Notes under the pieces: model-generated
Told to the model about the DNA's origin: nothing
The model's input: the letters and a program-made list of their open reading frames with translations, nothing else
The model's database searches: none
In this document: positions 63,923-64,000 of the stretch, piece by piece
Numbering within the stretch: the stretch's first letter is position 1
Layout of the letters: each line of letters begins with the position of its first letter
Source: Candidatus Thioglobus sp.
GTDB taxonomy: Bacteria; Pseudomonadota; Gammaproteobacteria; PS1; Pseudothioglobaceae
Reading direction: 5' to 3'
DNA length: 64,000 nucleotides
Assembly: GCA_028345055.1 (NCBI GenBank)
Contig: JAOMCO010000001.1
Location: forward strand, 99,437 to 163,436
Translations under genes and position numbers: made by a program

Positions 63923-63928
63923 ATTATA
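63923..63928 (-). promoter_or_regulatory. Candidate -10 box for the tkt operon
   Basis: TATAAT on the minus strand, about 30 bp upstream of the tkt start. No convincing -35 was found at 16-18 bp; the region upstream is an inverted repeat. Confidence 0.45.
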
Positions 63929-63939
63929 CATTTTTTTCC

Positions 63940-63988
63940 TTTCATCCTCTCCTCAAAAGCCCATATATAGGCGTAAATATGGATGAAA
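63940..63988. repeat. Inverted repeat upstream of tkt
   Basis: TTTCATCC (63940-63947) and GGATGAAA (63981-63988) are perfect 8-bp arms around an inner imperfect hairpin (GCCCATATATAGGC at 63959-63972). No gene is visible in the last 107 bases. Confidence 0.55.
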
Positions 63989-64000
63989 AATTCATTTGCA

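Noticed and set aside
63929..64000. TPP riboswitch upstream of transketolase
   Set aside because: The CTGAGA and ACCTGATCTGG core signatures are not present.

Overview
The window comes from an AT-rich (by eye roughly 35% GC), gene-dense gammaproteobacterial chromosome. Gene content and style fit the marine sulfur-oxidiser lineage SUP05/Ca. Thioglobus and its symbiont relatives. The signs are a single 16S-Ile-Ala-23S-5S operon with a gamma-type boxA leader, a eukaryote-like class I aldolase inside a tkt-gap-pgk-pyk-fba operon, overlapping ATGA gene junctions and very short spacers. That placement is inference; a 16S search would settle it. There is no prophage, transposon, CRISPR array or genomic island. 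This is essentially core genome.

Layout. 1-835: 5' part of serS (minus, runs off the left edge). 942-5826: a three-gene envelope cluster (beta-barrel, LolA-like periplasmic protein, MMPL/HAE3-type RND permease). 5891-6841: a metallo-beta-lactamase-fold hydrolase. 6902-12427: a complete rRNA operon on the minus strand with promoter, boxA sites and terminator. 12581-17602: mnmE (frameshifted in this sequence), gshA, a Nudix/ThiE-like fusion, grxC and yaaA. 17733-26995: gltB, a small lipoprotein, folA, a Maf pyrophosphatase and mfd. 27039-35484: a membrane protein, a small winged-helix protein, a PfkB kinase, ispH, accD, trpA, hemE, rpmE, bolA-like, pit and its DUF47 partner. 35737-36825: arsenate reductase plus aquaporin. 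37007-41585: glmU, an MFS transporter, a TauD-like dioxygenase and a MetC-like lyase. 41652-49427: an AddA/RecB-like helicase-nuclease, argS and polA (also frameshifted). 49543-51133: a ZnuC-like ATPase and dapD. 51157-51939: two tandem copies of a complete transcription unit for a 71-72 aa double-membrane-span protein of unknown function. 52024-57048: ubiA, rluC, tatD, rsmG and mnmG. 57157-63893: fba, pyk, pgk, gap and tkt.

How it fits together. Translation and RNA modification (serS, argS, rRNA, mnmE, mnmG, rsmG, rluC, rpmE), DNA repair and replication (polA, mfd, addA-like), redox protection (gshA, grxC, yaaA, bolA-like), nitrogen assimilation (gltB), phosphate/arsenate handling (pit, DUF47, arsC, aquaporin) and the central triose/pentose section of carbon metabolism are all represented.

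Most worth a second look: (1) the duplicated small membrane-protein units with near-identical promoters, leaders and terminators; (2) two housekeeping genes, mnmE and polA, each broken by exactly one surplus A in an A-run, which points either to homopolymer error or to poly-A slippage; (3) a shared acidic 'DxWSDD' motif in the beta-barrel and in a periplasmic loop of its neighbouring RND permease.
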